Assembly: GCA_016868255.1 (NCBI GenBank)
Contig: VGHN01000007.1
Location: 30,143 to 94,142 of the forward strand
Reading direction: 5' to 3'
From: Betaproteobacteria bacterium
GTDB taxonomy: Bacteria > Pseudomonadota > Gammaproteobacteria > Burkholderiales > Burkholderiaceae_A
Length of the DNA: 64,000 bases
Below, piece after piece: positions 37,320 through 48,185 of this stretch. Position 1 is the stretch's first letter, and each line of letters begins with the position of its first letter. The translations under genes and the position numbers were made by a program. The notes under the pieces were generated by a model, which worked only from the letters and a program-made list of their open reading frames with translations, searched no databases and was not told where the DNA came from.

Positions 37320-38242
37320 TTCTTGTCGACCTGAATGGTCGATAGAAACTTCGCCAACGCCGGGCTCAATGGAGGCGGCGTTTTACCACTCACACCGGCA
37401 GCGGCTTGGCGCTTTTGCGCCGGGCTGATTGAATCGTTCGATCGGAGATTGGTGCCCGACACGGCCGAACCCTCGGGTCGGCGCTGGGACAGATGCTTGG
37501 ATAAAACGCTGTTGTAACTGCTCAGTGATTTGGCCGAGGGCTTCACAAGCCCACCCAGGGTCTTGCGCTGATGGTGCAATTCATCGGCACGTCGAATGCC
37601 GTCGGCAAAGCGCAGGAAATTCTCTTTCACGCTGCCATCCATGAAAATCATGAAGTTCTTGCGGAAGAGGTCTCGCACCAAGACCTCGTCGAACATGGGG
37701 GGTGCGAGCATAAATGGAACCGGGAAACGGGCCTCTCCAAAGGCATGGTCCAAGACCTGCTCCGATTTGATTCGGGAGGGGCAAATCACCAGGGTGGGGA
37801 CAGCGTTGAGGTCTCTGTTCCTTTGGTCAAAGACCCAGGCGTTGCGATCGATAAAACCCGTGGTCGCCGCCAACTCAATCTCGGAGACCCCCGAGGGCAC
37901 CAACACCAAATCGAAGCCCAACAAGAACTCCGGATCGGTATGGGCTGTCCAGGTGAGATCGGCAATGACCACCTCGTGGGCTTCATCGGCCCGACGCAGA
38001 AGTGTTCGAGCGGTGAGCAACCAACGACGGCTACCGGACTCATCAATAGGATGGTGTTGAATCGTCACGCCCAGTTGAGTGGCGTCGCTCAGCCACGTGC
38101 TCGACGACCCGTGCGGGTCATAATCCAGCAGGATGGTTTTCCTACCCTGCGTCACCTGGAACCAAGCGGCGAGGTTGGCGGCAATAGTGCTTTTGCCTAC
38201 GCCACCTTTTTGGCTGACGACGATTATTTTGGACAACGCCAT
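37316..38242 (-). CDS. ParA/MinD-family partitioning ATPase (orphan)
   Basis: 308 aa. Deviant Walker A VSQKGGVGKSTIAANLA at the N-terminus and the switch LLDYDPHGSSSTWL place it in the ParA family; VVIADLTWTAHTDP replaces the usual Walker B stretch with a shifted Asp. The C-terminal 70 residues are Ser/Lys/Pro-rich and probably disordered. No parB partner is adjacent, so it may position something other than a chromosome. Convergent with bactofilin; in other bacteria ParA-like proteins work with bactofilins, but a link here is inference. Confidence 0.88.
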   Translation of the reverse strand: MALSKIIVVSQKGGVGKSTIAANLAAWFQVTQGRKTILLDYDPHGSSSTWLSDATQLGVTIQHHPIDESGSRRWLLTARTLLRRADEAHEVVIADLTWTAHTDPEFLLGFDLVLVPSGVSEIELAATTGFIDRNAWVFDQRNRDLNAVPTLVICPSRIKSEQVLDHAFGEARFPVPFMLAPPMFDEVLVRDLFRKNFMIFMDGSVKENFLRFADGIRRADELHHQRKTLGGLVKPSAKSLSSYNSVLSKHLSQRRPEGSAVSGTNLRSNDSISPAQKRQAAAGVSGKTPPPLSPALAKFLSTIQVDKN

Positions 38243-38264
38243 AATGAAGGAGAAAAATCCTTTA

Positions 38265-38312
38265 GTAACTGAAGGTTACCACCGATTTTTACAACCTATT
38301 TGTAGAAAAATC
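38265..38312. promoter_or_regulatory. Two inverted repeats in the parA-pepN intergenic region
   Basis: GTAAC-TGAAG-GTTAC at 38265-38279, and an imperfect longer repeat with arms GATTTTTACAA (38284-38294) and TTGTAGAAAAATC (38300-38312, one bulged base). They lie between the divergent parA and pepN starts in an AT-rich 75-base gap. They could be operators or a transcript hairpin; no regulator is identified. Confidence 0.35.
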
Positions 38313-38317
38313 AACCC

Positions 38318-41008
38318 ATGCGAGACAGTCTCCAATCCCCCGGCCTGATCCGTCGCTCCGACTACCAGGCCGCCAGCCACGCCATTGAGTCGCTCGAGCT
38401 CGAGTTTGACCTCGGCCTGGAGGAGACGACCGTCCTCTCCCGATTCAAGTTCAGTGCCCGTGGTGGCCGCCCGGCGGCTCTTGCGCTTGCCGGCGACGGT
38501 CTCGAGCTTCTTGGCGTGGCCGTCAACGGTCGGCTGGTTTCACCCACCCGTTACGAGAGCTCCAGCCAGTTTTTAAGGCTTCCAGCCGCCGCACTGGGCG
38601 GGGCCGAGGGCCTTCTGGAAATTCGCACACGGGTCTACCCCAAGGCCAATACCGAGCTCATGGGCCTCTATGCCAGCCAAGGGGGGCTCTACACCCAGTG
38701 CGAGTCCGAGGGCTTTCGTCGAATCACCTACTTCCTTGACCGCCCCGATGTCATGACCACCTATCGGGTGACCCTCCGCGGGAACGCCCAGGCCTTCCCA
38801 GTCATGCTCTCCAACGGCAATTTGCTCGAGGAACGGACCGAGGGCAATCGCCGAATCTGCGTCTGGCACGATCCCTTCCCAAAGCCCAGTTACTTGTTTG
38901 CACTGGTCGCCGCCGACCTCGATTGCATTGAAGAGACACTGACATCGAAATCGGGCGAATCCAAATTACTTCAGGTCTACACACGCAAGGAAGACCTCGG
39001 CCGCGCCGATTTTGCGCTGGCCAGTCTCAAGCGGGCTGCGCTCTGGGACGAGCAGCGTTTCGGACTCGAGCTCGACTTGGAGCGCTTCATGATCGTTGCG
39101 GTGCCCGACTTCAATTCAGGGGCCATGGAGAACAAGGGCCTCAATCTCTTCAATACGAAATATGTTCTTGCAGATGCCGACACCGCCACCGACCGGGACT
39201 TCGAATTGGTCGAGGCCGTAATCGGTCACGAGTATTTCCACAACTGGACCGGCAACCGCATCACCTGCAGAGATTGGTTCCAACTCACCCTCAAAGAGGG
39301 GCTCACCGTATTTCGCGACCAGGAGTTCACCGCAGACATGCTGGCCCATGGGCTCACTGCCGAGCAGGCCGCCAGCAGTCGTGCAGTCAAACGAATTGAA
39401 GACGTCAAAACACTGCGTGCCCATCAGTTCCCCGAGGATGCCGGGCCAATGGCCCATCCCATCCGCCCTGCCCAGTACCAAGAGATTCGCAACTTCTACA
39501 CAGCAACGGTCTACGAGAAGGGGGCAGAGGTCATTCGAATGCTCCAGACCATCCTCGGTATCGATGGCTTTCGAAAGGGCATGGATCTCTACTTTGCTCG
39601 CCACGATGGGCAGGCCGCAACCTGTGAAGACTTCGTCTGCTCCATACTCGAAGCCAACGAGCGGGCCGATCTCATCCACTCTTTTCTTCGCTGGTACGAC
39701 ACGCTTGGGACGCCACGTATTCGGGCCGCCGAGGAATGGGATGCCGAAGAGGGGATCTACCGCCTCTGCCTCGAGCAGGAAATCGACCCACGTAACGAGA
39801 CCATTGCCCCACTGCCCATGCCCGTTGCAGTGGGTCTGCTCAGTGGTGCCTCCGGCCACCGACTCATCTCAAAAACCGAGCAGACACTGCTCCTCGCCGA
39901 GCCGAAGCAGTTCTTCGAATTCAGAATTCCCCCGGGCGATCGGCAGACCAAACCCATTCCCTCTCTGTTTCGAGATTTCTCTGCGCCGGTTGTATTGGAG
40001 ATCGAACTGCCCGCGCGGGAGTGGATCGCCCTTGCCCAATTCGATACCGATCCGTTCAATCAATGGGATGCATGCCAGCGGCTGATCATCGACCAGTTGC
40101 GCCCATCGCCCGTGTTCGAGAGGCAAGAGGTATTGGAGGCGCTGCTGGGTGTCCTGCGAAACCCCACTCGATCCGATGCATTCAAGGCACTTGCCCTGGC
40201 GGTGCCCTCGGAGTCGGTGGTGGCAGAGGCCTGGGCCTCTATGGATGCCCCCGTGGACCCGAGCGCCATTCGGCGAAAATTGTTGGGACTTCAGAGCCTG
40301 TTCGCCGGGCTTGCTCAGTGCGATCTCATCGAAATCGATCAGGCCATCGACCAGCGAATTGCGTCCGACTACAACCCGAATGCCGTGCATGCCGGCCGCA
40401 GAAGCCTGCAACATTGGGCGCAGGGCCTGCTCACGCTGTTGAAACCCGATTCGGCAAGATCGGAATTGCTTCTGCGTCGCTTCCACGACTGCAACAATAT
40501 GACCACCCGCATGGCCACGCTGCAGGCCCTTGTGGCCATCGGTGGAGCGGCACGCGCACAGGCACTCGAGGCCTTCGCCCTTCGGTACCAGGACAATGCC
40601 CTGGCACTCGACAAGTGGTTCACGGTTCAGGCAGCCACCACATGTTTTGCCGACCTGGAGGCCCAAGAGAGCCTGGAGGTGGTGCAGACGCTACTCAAAA
40701 GCCAACGGTTTGATCGTGCGAATCCGAATCGAGTGCGATCCCTCTTGGGGGCCTACTTTATGCACAACCAGGCGGGCCTCCACCGAGCGGACGGTCAAGG
40801 TTATGCGCTCTGGTCCGAGGAACTCGCCAAACTCGATCGCCTCAATGGACAGCTTACCTCTCGCCTCGCTCGGTCGCTCGATCGCTGGCGTGTCTATGAG
40901 CCCGGTCGCAGGGCGCTAATGAAGCAGGCCATTGAATCGCTTGCGAGCAGTCCGGGCCTGTCGGCCGATACCTCCGAGATCTGCCAGCGTCTTCTAGAGG
41001 ACGCCTGA
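38318..41008 (+). CDS. pepN: Aminopeptidase N (M1 metallopeptidase)
   Basis: 896 aa, full length for the proteobacterial PepN type. The exopeptidase motif GAMENKGLN and the zinc site HEYFHNWTGNRITCRDWFQL with the third ligand in LKEGLTVFRDQEF are intact. The N-terminal beta domain starts at LIRRSDYQAASHAIESLEL, and the C-terminal alpha-helical domain fills the last 350 residues. It cleaves N-terminal residues from peptides in the cytoplasm. Start ATG 38318, divergent from parA. Last clear housekeeping gene before the accessory region. Confidence 0.96.
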   Translation: MRDSLQSPGLIRRSDYQAASHAIESLELEFDLGLEETTVLSRFKFSARGGRPAALALAGDGLELLGVAVNGRLVSPTRYESSSQFLRLPAAALGGAEGLLEIRTRVYPKANTELMGLYASQGGLYTQCESEGFRRITYFLDRPDVMTTYRVTLRGNAQAFPVMLSNGNLLEERTEGNRRICVWHDPFPKPSYLFALVAADLDCIEETLTSKSGESKLLQVYTRKEDLGRADFALASLKRAALWDEQRFGLELDLERFMIVAVPDFNSGAMENKGLNLFNTKYVLADADTATDRDFELVEAVIGHEYFHNWTGNRITCRDWFQLTLKEGLTVFRDQEFTADMLAHGLTAEQAASSRAVKRIEDVKTLRAHQFPEDAGPMAHPIRPAQYQEIRNFYTATVYEKGAEVIRMLQTILGIDGFRKGMDLYFARHDGQAATCEDFVCSILEANERADLIHSFLRWYDTLGTPRIRAAEEWDAEEGIYRLCLEQEIDPRNETIAPLPMPVAVGLLSGASGHRLISKTEQTLLLAEPKQFFEFRIPPGDRQTKPIPSLFRDFSAPVVLEIELPAREWIALAQFDTDPFNQWDACQRLIIDQLRPSPVFERQEVLEALLGVLRNPTRSDAFKALALAVPSESVVAEAWASMDAPVDPSAIRRKLLGLQSLFAGLAQCDLIEIDQAIDQRIASDYNPNAVHAGRRSLQHWAQGLLTLLKPDSARSELLLRRFHDCNNMTTRMATLQALVAIGGAARAQALEAFALRYQDNALALDKWFTVQAATTCFADLEAQESLEVVQTLLKSQRFDRANPNRVRSLLGAYFMHNQAGLHRADGQGYALWSEELAKLDRLNGQLTSRLARSLDRWRVYEPGRRALMKQAIESLASSPGLSADTSEICQRLLEDA

Positions 41009-41014
41009 ATATTT

Positions 41015-41188
41015 CTAGAGGTGGAGGAGCGCCTCGCTGGCCGCCACGCTGCCCTCGTCGGTCTGAACAATCCAGACTTCTGGGCCGCTTGCTTCCGAGT
41101 GAATGGCGGTCATGCCGTCAACAAATCGGGGCGATCCGTTGGCTTTTAAAATGGCCCGCTTGGGTGAGGTATTGATAGGAGAGGCCAT
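41015..41188 (-). CDS. Possible small hypothetical protein
   Basis: 57 aa from ATG 41188, ending at 41015. Codon choice resembles the left-hand genes and the sequence (KANGSPRFVDGMTAIHSEAS, then VWIVQTDEG) looks protein-like, with alternating polar and hydrophobic residues. No family recognised and no strong ribosome site. Convergent with pepN, six bases from its stop. It could be the remnant of a longer gene cut by the rearrangement to its right. Confidence 0.4.
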   Translation of the reverse strand: MASPINTSPKRAILKANGSPRFVDGMTAIHSEASGPEVWIVQTDEGSVAASEALLHL

Positions 41189-41253
41189 GGAATCCGTAGC
41201 GACGAATACCAGCGCGATACAAATCCTCGGGGATGGCAAAGCGGTGCTCGCAT

Positions 41254-41381
41254 TTCCTAACGACTCAGATATGCAGGTATCCCACGAGACGATTTACCGA
41301 AGCTTGTTTATCCAAGCACGTGGGGTGCTTAAAAAGGAACTGGTCTCTCACTTACGGTCCCGGCGGATGATGCGGCGATCC
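41254..41381 (+). mobile_element. IS30-family transposase fragment
   Basis: Encodes about 40 residues matching the middle of IS30-family transposases (SHETIYRSLFIQARG then LRSRR-MRRS). Both the N-terminal helix-turn-helix and the catalytic DDE core are missing, and no terminal inverted repeats were found. An inactive relic marking the left side of the accessory region. Confidence 0.75.
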
Positions 41382-41417
41382 GGTGCGGGCGGCAATATCG
41401 GCGCCGATGCGGTCGCG
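41382..41417 (+). repeat. 36-base direct repeat, copy 1 (in Bug remnant)
   Basis: Identical in all 36 bases to 63721-63756 inside the Bug gene at the right end of the window. It covers the codons for GAGGNIGADAVA. Identity stops abruptly on both sides. Confidence 0.95.
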
Positions 41418-41591
41418 TTTACTGACCTCGCGGGCGGCCAGGTGGAATTCATGTTGGGCATGGCGCCCGTGGGGAACTCACCGGCGGACTTCACCAAGGA
41501 AATCGCGGTGGAATATGAGCGCTGGGGCAAAGTGGTTGCGGCCCGAAAACTGCAGGCGAACTAAGTCTAGAAGCACAGTCGAGCGGCGGGG

Positions 41592-42632
41592 TCAGATGTC
41601 CCCGTTGCTCGGCAATGACCTGCCCGCAGCGGGCCCTGTCGACTCTCGAACAATCAGACTCACTTCAATATCACGACCCACCTCCACCGGGTCTTGTTGA
41701 ACCTGACCAATTAAATAATCCGCTGCACGCTGCCACATCTGTTCCGTGATCACATGCATGGTGGTTAACGCCGGGCAGAAATGCCGGGAAATCTCCAGAT
41801 CATCAAACCCCGCCACTGACACCTCTTGCGGCACGCGAATGCCCAGACGCTGGCACTCAATCAATGCACCCAGCGCCAGCACGTCATTGCCGCAGATCAC
41901 CGCAGTGGGCCGTGGCCGCAACATCATGAGCTGACGCATGCCCTCGCGCGCAGCCTCGATCTGATAGGGCCGCTCAATCACCAGCTGCGCGGGCAGATCC
42001 AGCCCCAGCTTTCGCAGTGCCGCCCGGGCCCCTTTCACACGATCGGCCGCGCGATCATTGCCCGCCACTACACCCGCCAGCATGGCAATTTTTCGATGCC
42101 GAAGATCCGCCAGATACTGCACCAGCGGACGCATGACTTTCTGATTATCAAACCCAATGCTGACACCACCCTGCGGCGCGCGATCCACCCCCACATGCAC
42201 ATAGGGCAGGCGACGCTGCAATAAGAACTGCAGCACCTCGGGTTTCTGGCTGCGGCCAAAAATAGCCAGCGCCTCGACACCGCGTGAGACCAGGTTAATG
42301 ACCTGCTCGGTTTCGGTCTGCAGATCATATTCACTCGTGGCCAGCAGCATCTGATAACCGCGGCTGGTCACCCGCTGCTGAAAGGCCTGCACCCCCGCCG
42401 CAAAGATGGCGTTATCAATGGTGGGAATCAGCGCGCCAATATTGCCGCTGCGATTGAGTGAGAGTGCCCGCGCGCCCGCGTTGGGCACATAGCCAATCTC
42501 TTCAATCACTTTCTGCACCCGCGCGCGCAATTCTGGGCGCACGGAATCGGGCCGGTTCAACACGCGCGACACCGTCGCGGTGGAGACCTGAGCACGCTTG
42601 GCAACATCAACGACTTTAGGAGTGGATCGCAT
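41592..42632 (-). CDS. LacI-family transcriptional regulator
   Basis: 346 aa. N-terminal helix-turn-helix VVDVAKRAQVSTATVSRVLN with the hinge GARALSLNRSGNIGALIP, then a periplasmic-binding-protein-like sensor domain to about residue 330 (GVDRAPQGGVSIGFDN, AVICGNDVLALGALIE). GntR/GalR-type subgroup. It is divergent from the TRAP/dehydrogenase operon, and two LacI-type palindromes lie between them, so it most likely represses both itself and that operon until an inducer from the pathway binds. The inducer is unknown. Confidence 0.93.
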   Translation of the reverse strand: MRSTPKVVDVAKRAQVSTATVSRVLNRPDSVRPELRARVQKVIEEIGYVPNAGARALSLNRSGNIGALIPTIDNAIFAAGVQAFQQRVTSRGYQMLLATSEYDLQTETEQVINLVSRGVEALAIFGRSQKPEVLQFLLQRRLPYVHVGVDRAPQGGVSIGFDNQKVMRPLVQYLADLRHRKIAMLAGVVAGNDRAADRVKGARAALRKLGLDLPAQLVIERPYQIEAAREGMRQLMMLRPRPTAVICGNDVLALGALIECQRLGIRVPQEVSVAGFDDLEISRHFCPALTTMHVITEQMWQRAADYLIGQVQQDPVEVGRDIEVSLIVRESTGPAAGRSLPSNGDI

Positions 42633-42657
42633 CAGATTATTTTGCGCAACGCAGCAA

Positions 42658-42671
42658 TGTATTCGGTTACA
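42658..42671. promoter_or_regulatory. Candidate LacI-family operator O1
   Basis: TGTATTCGGTTACA, a near-palindrome around a central CG, the hallmark of LacI/GalR operators. It lies 26 bases before the lacI-type start codon, suited to autoregulation. The CG centre is 90 bases from that of the second site. Confidence 0.55.
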
Positions 42672-42747
42672 AGTGGTAGCAACTAAGGTATCAGCATATT
42701 CCCGTAGATGCCTTGCGACTCAGCGTATAAATGCGCAGAATCCATTC

Positions 42748-42761
42748 TGAAACCGATTACA
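42748..42761. promoter_or_regulatory. Candidate LacI-family operator O2
   Basis: TGAAACCGATTACA, the same pattern as O1 (TGxAA-CG-TTxCA-like half-sites), directly before the first gene of the rightward operon and just downstream of a possible -10 box TATAAA at 42726-42731. Binding here would block transcription of the operon. Confidence 0.55.
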
Positions 42762-42762
42762 A

Positions 42763-42969
42763 ATGAAGCCAACTCTCGTCTCGAAAACACTCATGCGCCT
42801 CTCTGCCCTGGGCATTGCGGCGTATGTTGCTTATGTCATTGCAACCAAGTTCACCAAGCTACCGTTTGCGCTTGGCGATCTGGGGGAGTTTTTTCTCGTC
42901 TTCATCTCGATCGGTTTTTTCGTTGTTGCGATTCTGATGAACGAAAAGCCTGGCGACGAACAAGAGTAA
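42763..42969 (+). CDS. Small two-helix membrane protein preceding the TRAP transporter
   Basis: 68 aa with two hydrophobic segments (ALGIAAYVAYVIATKF at about 15-30 and GEFFLVFISIGFFVVAILM at about 41-59). Start ATG 42763; an internal ATG at 42793 is possible, and neither has a strong ribosome site. It lies 36 bases before the TRAP receptor gene in the same operon. It may be an accessory part of the transporter or unrelated; not recognised. Confidence 0.6.
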   Translation: MKPTLVSKTLMRLSALGIAAYVAYVIATKFTKLPFALGDLGEFFLVFISIGFFVVAILMNEKPGDEQE

Positions 42970-43005
42970 TTTTTCACCACACTAGAAAACAACAGGAGAC
43001 ATCCC

Positions 43006-44157
43006 ATGGAAGACAATCAACAAACCAAGCTCGTTAATGAGCGCCGCCGTTTCTTAGAAGTCGCAGGAAAATTTGGTTTTGGTACTGCAGTGCTGGCCGG
43101 TGTGGGTGGCTACCTGTGGAGCGATTCAGCAGTGGCCCAGACTGCCGCTGACGAAGAGCGCAAAGAAAAAACGGCCCGCGTGCGCATGAACTTCGCCACG
43201 GAATACAAGGTCGAAGATTATGTGAAGTACCCCGTGATGCAGGCCAAATGGAAAGAGAACCTTGAAACGCTGTCCAAGAACCAGATCTTCTGCAAACTCT
43301 TTCCCGCAGGCCAGCTGGGTGTGGGCGCCGCATTAGCCCAGAAGATTCAGGCCGGCACCGTGCACGGTGGCGCCGTGAGTCTTTCTAACTTCTCGCCTTA
43401 CGCCCCCGCTGTTGACCTGATCAACATTCCTTACTGGTGTGGTGACAACCAGCGTTACGCCAACCTGGTCACTTCTAAAACCTGGAACGACGAGATCACA
43501 CCCCGCGTGGTTGAAAAGGGCTACCAGCCTCTGTTTTATTACACCGTTGACCCCCGTGTCATTGCCTCGCGCAAGGGCTTCAAACTGATCAAAACCCCAG
43601 CTGACATGCAGGGCGTGAAGATGCGCGTCCCGCCTTCTAAGCTGCTGCAGACGTTCTATCGCTTAACCGGTGCCAACCCCACGGTGGTCGCCTGGGGCGA
43701 GACCTCTACCGCCATTAAGCAGGGCGTTGCCGATGCGCTGGATCCCGCCATTGCCGCACTGGCCACCTTTGGCTTTGTGGACATCTTGTCCCACGTCAGC
43801 TACATCCGTTCGGTGCCCGATGCGCAGCTGTTCTCAGCAAACGCGGCCTGGTACAAGGTACTGCCAGACGATCTGCGTAAGGTCTTTGACGATGCCAGCA
43901 CCAAGACCCAGATCGACACCTTTGCCCAGATCGCACCTGCACGCACGGAATCCATGCGCCTGATGCGCGCGGGCGGCTGCCAGTTCTATAACCCCAGCGC
44001 TGCAGAGATGAAGCAGTGGGTCGATGTCTGCGGCGAGCAGCGCAAGGAATACGACGAGTTCAAGCTGCAGTTTGCGGGCTCCATGGACAAGTTCGAGGCC
44101 ATGAAAAAAGCAGCGAACACCAAGGGCCCCATCACGGTGCCTGAGTTCACGCTGTAA
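43006..44157 (+). CDS. TRAP transporter solute-binding protein (DctP family), Tat-exported
   Basis: 383 aa. AGGAG ribosome site before ATG 43006. The N-terminus has a twin-arginine signal (ERRRFLEVAGKFGFGTAV, cut near AVAQT). The mature receptor includes FCKLFPAGQLGVGAALAQKI, the ligand-arginine segment GVKMRVPPSKLLQTF, and VVAWGETSTAIKQGVADALD. It is followed at once by the small and large membrane subunits. Given the HpsN-type dehydrogenase downstream, the likely ligand is a C3 sulfonate such as 2,3-dihydroxypropane-1-sulfonate; that is inferred from context. Confidence 0.93.
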   Translation: MEDNQQTKLVNERRRFLEVAGKFGFGTAVLAGVGGYLWSDSAVAQTAADEERKEKTARVRMNFATEYKVEDYVKYPVMQAKWKENLETLSKNQIFCKLFPAGQLGVGAALAQKIQAGTVHGGAVSLSNFSPYAPAVDLINIPYWCGDNQRYANLVTSKTWNDEITPRVVEKGYQPLFYYTVDPRVIASRKGFKLIKTPADMQGVKMRVPPSKLLQTFYRLTGANPTVVAWGETSTAIKQGVADALDPAIAALATFGFVDILSHVSYIRSVPDAQLFSANAAWYKVLPDDLRKVFDDASTKTQIDTFAQIAPARTESMRLMRAGGCQFYNPSAAEMKQWVDVCGEQRKEYDEFKLQFAGSMDKFEAMKKAANTKGPITVPEFTL

Positions 44158-44184
44158 TCACAACCACCGAAAGATCTCTTGTTC

Positions 44185-44709
44185 ATGGCAAAGTCAAAAT
44201 TCCTTCACCAACTGGATCTGAACGCTGAGCGTTGGTTCATGCTGATTGCCTATGCGTTTTGTTGCTTTGCCATTGTTCAAGAGGTTCTTCGGCGGTTTCT
44301 GTTGAATCACTCCTCGGCCTGGGCCGAGGAGACCGCCCGCTACGCCTTTATCTATCTGGGCTGGGTGGGTGCCGCCTATGCCGTGCGCGCACGGGCGCAC
44401 ATTCGCTTTGATATCTTGCTGCAGGTGCTGCCTAAGCGTCTGTACGGGTACTTTTATCTGTTTGGCGAAGCGGCCACGCTGGCCTTTGCCTGTGTTGCCC
44501 TTTATTTCTGTAGCCACACCATGCAGCAGCTGATTCACTTTGGTGCCGCCACGCCGGTGCTGCGTATCAACAAGGCCTGGTTCGAGGCTGCGGTCTTTAT
44601 CGGCTTTCTGCTGATCTTTATTCGGTGTATCCAAGCGATGGTCAACGACATTGCTGATCTGCGCGCGGGCCGTCCCGCTAATACGGGCAAAGCCCTGTTC
44701 GAAAGTTAA
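44185..44709 (+). CDS. TRAP transporter small membrane subunit (DctQ family)
   Basis: 174 aa, four membrane segments. The DctQ signature is visible in AWAEETARYAFIYLGWVGAAYAV and in the following RARAHIRFDIL. ATG 44185 chosen; a TTG two codons upstream is the alternative. It sits 27 bases after the receptor gene and 8 before the large subunit. The small subunit bridges receptor and permease. Confidence 0.93.
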   Translation: MAKSKFLHQLDLNAERWFMLIAYAFCCFAIVQEVLRRFLLNHSSAWAEETARYAFIYLGWVGAAYAVRARAHIRFDILLQVLPKRLYGYFYLFGEAATLAFACVALYFCSHTMQQLIHFGAATPVLRINKAWFEAAVFIGFLLIFIRCIQAMVNDIADLRAGRPANTGKALFES

Positions 44710-44717
44710 TTCACACC

Positions 44718-47302
<2,585 letters not shown>

Positions 47303-47318
47303 TGAGTCTTAAGCCACC

Positions 47319-48089
47319 ATGACCAAGACCGCTTCACTCTTTTCCTTACAGGGCCGTCGCGCACTGATTAGCGGCGGCAACTCAGGGATTGGTCTGGCCA
47401 TGGCGCGCGCGCTGGGCCTGGCGGGGGCAGCGGTCACCCTGGTGGCCCGGCGTGAATCTGAACTGATCAATGCGGCAAATGGGCTTGCTGCCGAAGGCAT
47501 CACCGCTGACTGGATCGCTGCCGATCTGTCTGATTCCGAAAAAGTTATCGCCTGCGGGAAAGAGGCTCTCACCCGCTACGGCACGATTGATATCTTGATC
47601 AATGCCGCTGGCGTGAATCTGCGTGAACCCTTTGCCCAGGTCACTCCCGAACACTGGAACCTGCATCTGGCAATGCATCTGGGGGCGCCCTTCTTTTTCA
47701 CTCAGTCACTGGCGCCTGCCATGAAGACGCAGAACTGGGGCCGCATTATTAATCTATCTTCCCTGCAGAGCCAGCGGGCCTTTCCCAATTCAGCGCCGTA
47801 TGGTGCGGGCAAGGGTGGCATCACGCAGTTAACACGCGCCATTGCGCAGGAATGGTCACCGTTTGGGATCACCTGCAATGCCATTGGCCCGGGGTTCTTT
47901 AAAACGGCGCTGACCGCGCCCGTGTTTAACAACCCCGAACTTGCCGCCAAACACGCCGCGCAGACCTGCATTGGCCGCAACGGCGAACTGGATGACTTTA
48001 TGGGCATCACCATCTTTTTTGCCAGCGATGCCTCGGCGTACATCACCGGGCAGACCCTGATGATTGATGGCGGCTACACCGCGAAATAA
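47319..48089 (+). CDS. hpsO: Short-chain dehydrogenase/reductase, HpsO-like
   Basis: 256 aa classical SDR: cofactor motif [13 protein letters not shown] near residue 18, NAAG in the core, catalytic Ser-Tyr-Lys in LSSLQSQ and YGAGKGG, and C-terminal [16 protein letters not shown]. In DHPS degradation HpsO and HpsP interconvert the DHPS enantiomers through the 2-keto form, supplying the R isomer to HpsN. Position right after the HpsN-like gene supports that role; sequence alone only says SDR. Confidence 0.75.
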   Translation: MTKTASLFSLQGRRALISGGNSGIGLAMARALGLAGAAVTLVARRESELINAANGLAAEGITADWIAADLSDSEKVIACGKEALTRYGTIDILINAAGVNLREPFAQVTPEHWNLHLAMHLGAPFFFTQSLAPAMKTQNWGRIINLSSLQSQRAFPNSAPYGAGKGGITQLTRAIAQEWSPFGITCNAIGPGFFKTALTAPVFNNPELAAKHAAQTCIGRNGELDDFMGITIFFASDASAYITGQTLMIDGGYTAK

Positions 48090-48185
48090 TTCAGAGCTTA
48101 AAAACACTAGAGAACTCAAAGATCCAGCGCGCTTCGGGAAATGTAAGAACCTTGAGAATCTAAAGAATCACAGGATACCCCCCAA

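Larger units (their letters stand above)
41189..41564 (+). pseudogene. Mosaic remnant: IS30-family transposase fragment fused to a deleted Bug receptor fragment
   Basis: A continuous frame (possible start 41103) joins unrelated pieces. About 41254-41381 encodes an IS30-family transposase segment (MQVSHETIYRSLFIQARG, KKELVSHLRSRRMMRRS). From 41382 it becomes a Bug/TctC receptor: GAGGNIGADAVA, then a jump to TDLAGGQVEFML, then another jump to the C-terminal NSPADFTKEIAVEYERWG. So at least two internal deletions plus one fusion occurred. It is unlikely to make a functional product. Apart from this remnant, 41189-41591 holds nothing I can name. Confidence 0.8.

Noticed and set aside
37571..38272. 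233-codon plus-strand frame opposite parA
   Set aside because: Antisense shadow; the ParA motifs on the minus strand are clear.
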